In this document: positions 5,778 to 6,107 of the stretch, in pieces
Numbering within the stretch: position 1 is the stretch's first letter
Layout of the letters: each line of letters begins with the position of its first letter
Source: ZC4RG30 sp031424095
GTDB lineage: Bacteria; Pseudomonadota; Gammaproteobacteria; Steroidobacterales; Steroidobacteraceae
Assembly: GCA_031424095.1 (NCBI GenBank)
Contig: JANPGU010000173.1
Coordinates: forward strand, 1 to 6,107
Length of the DNA: 6,107 bases
Reading direction: 5' to 3'
The notes under the pieces: model-generated
What the model was told of the DNA's origin: nothing
The model's database searches: none
What the model saw: only the letters and a program-made list of their open reading frames with translations
Translations under genes and position numbers: made by a program

Positions 5778-6107
5778 CCGGCGGCGAGCCCGGCGCTGCG
5801 CGCGCCAGTCACTGCTTTTTTTTTTGCGCGGTCGACCAGTTCCTGCGCGCTGAACGGCTGTCCATGGGCGGCGGAGAGCTCTTCGGGCGTGTGGGCGATC
5901 GGCATGACGAAGATCAGCACGATATAGGCCAGCAGGCCGAACCCGCCGCCGAAGATCGCCAGCATCACGAAGGCAATGCGAACCCAGGTGACATCAACGG
6001 CAGCGTAGGCAGCAATACCATTGCACACGCCGCTCCACTGCTGTCCTTCACGGATGCGGTAAAGGCGGCGTGGTCGCGCCGCGCCGGCGCCATAGGCTGC
6101 GCCCGCC
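5774..6107 (-). CDS. PspC-domain membrane protein (5' end outside the window)
   Basis: The frame ending at TGA 5776-5774 is open to the right edge, giving 110 visible residues. A GTG at 6028-6026 could start it, but the conserved PspC domain begins further upstream: RRLYRIREGQQWSGVCNGIAAY precisely precedes that codon, in the pattern of PspC (RxYRSRxDRMIGGVCGGLA). No ATG, GTG or TTG stands in the remaining frame, so the real start lies beyond 6107. The domain continues with VDVTWVRIAF and a single strong transmembrane stretch (about visible residues 42-70, containing FGGGFGLLAYI) ending in MP. A 40-residue polar tail follows, with HTPEELSAAHGQPFSAQELVDRAKKK. In E. coli, PspC works with PspB to sense inner-membrane stress and relieve PspA. 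Here no pspA, pspB or pspF is visible, so I would not call it pspC proper. Its coding strand carries ten consecutive A residues close to the stop. Confidence 0.88.
   Translation of the reverse strand, partial: AGAAYGAGAARPRRLYRIREGQQWSGVCNGIAAYAAVDVTWVRIAFVMLAIFGGGFGLLAYIVLIFVMPIAHTPEELSAAHGQPFSAQELVDRAKKKAVTGARSAGLAAG
5816..5825 (-). other. A10 homopolymer, candidate slippage site at the pspC-like 3' end
   Basis: The + strand shows ten T residues, so the pspC-like mRNA reads GCA AAA AAA AAA GCA, encoding Ala-Lys-Lys-Lys-Ala. In zero frame this contains A_AAA_AAA heptamers, a known class of -1 slippery sequence, and a run this long can also make RNA polymerase slip. In the -1 frame the codons from here to 5777 contain no stop (AGC AGT GAC TGG, then Arg-rich codons) and join the downstream gene at its own ATG in frame. 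Use as a recoding site is inference. The run and the open -1 frame are read directly. Confidence 0.4.

Noticed and set aside
5792..5825. GGCGC/GCGCC stem followed by ten T residues on the + strand, resembling a rho-independent terminator for read-through from greA
   Set aside because: The 5-bp stem (5792-5796 with 5802-5806) is separated from the T-run by nine bases, too far for a normal terminator, and the region is coding on the other strand.
5774..6028. Starting the PspC-like protein at GTG 6028
   Set aside because: This would cut off the conserved start of the PspC domain (LYRIREGQQWSG), which is encoded in the same frame immediately upstream.

Overview
The window is a housekeeping stretch from a high-GC proteobacterium. 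It most resembles Gammaproteobacteria: the order dapB-carA-carB-greA is typical of that class, carA-(orf)-carB-greA is a described operon in Pseudomonas aeruginosa, and the CarA, CarB and GreA proteins match their E. coli counterparts almost residue for residue at functional sites. I cannot name a genus from sequence alone.

Layout, left to right. The + strand opens with the last 46 codons of dapB (lysine/diaminopimelate synthesis). A 243-bp spacer follows, holding a GC-rich hairpin, an extended -10 promoter candidate and a strong Shine-Dalgarno site. Then comes a compact carA-carB-greA operon: carA and carB are 4 bp apart, and the carB stop codon overlaps the greA start (GTGA). CarA supplies ammonia from glutamine, CarB converts it with bicarbonate and 2 ATP to carbamoyl phosphate for pyrimidines and arginine, and GreA rescues backtracked RNA polymerase. 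All three look intact.

After a 29-bp convergent gap, two genes run on the - strand: a PspC-domain membrane protein whose 5' end lies beyond the right edge, and a three-helix membrane protein of unknown function whose ATG overlaps the pspC stop (ATGA). Near its 3' end the pspC-like gene carries a run of ten A residues in the coding strand. A -1 shift there runs with no stop straight into the downstream gene, so a PspC-membrane protein fusion by slippage, or a homopolymer sequencing error, is possible. This is the most interesting feature of the window.

I see no tRNA, rRNA, CRISPR array, insertion sequence or other mobile element, and no clear sign of a wholly new system.
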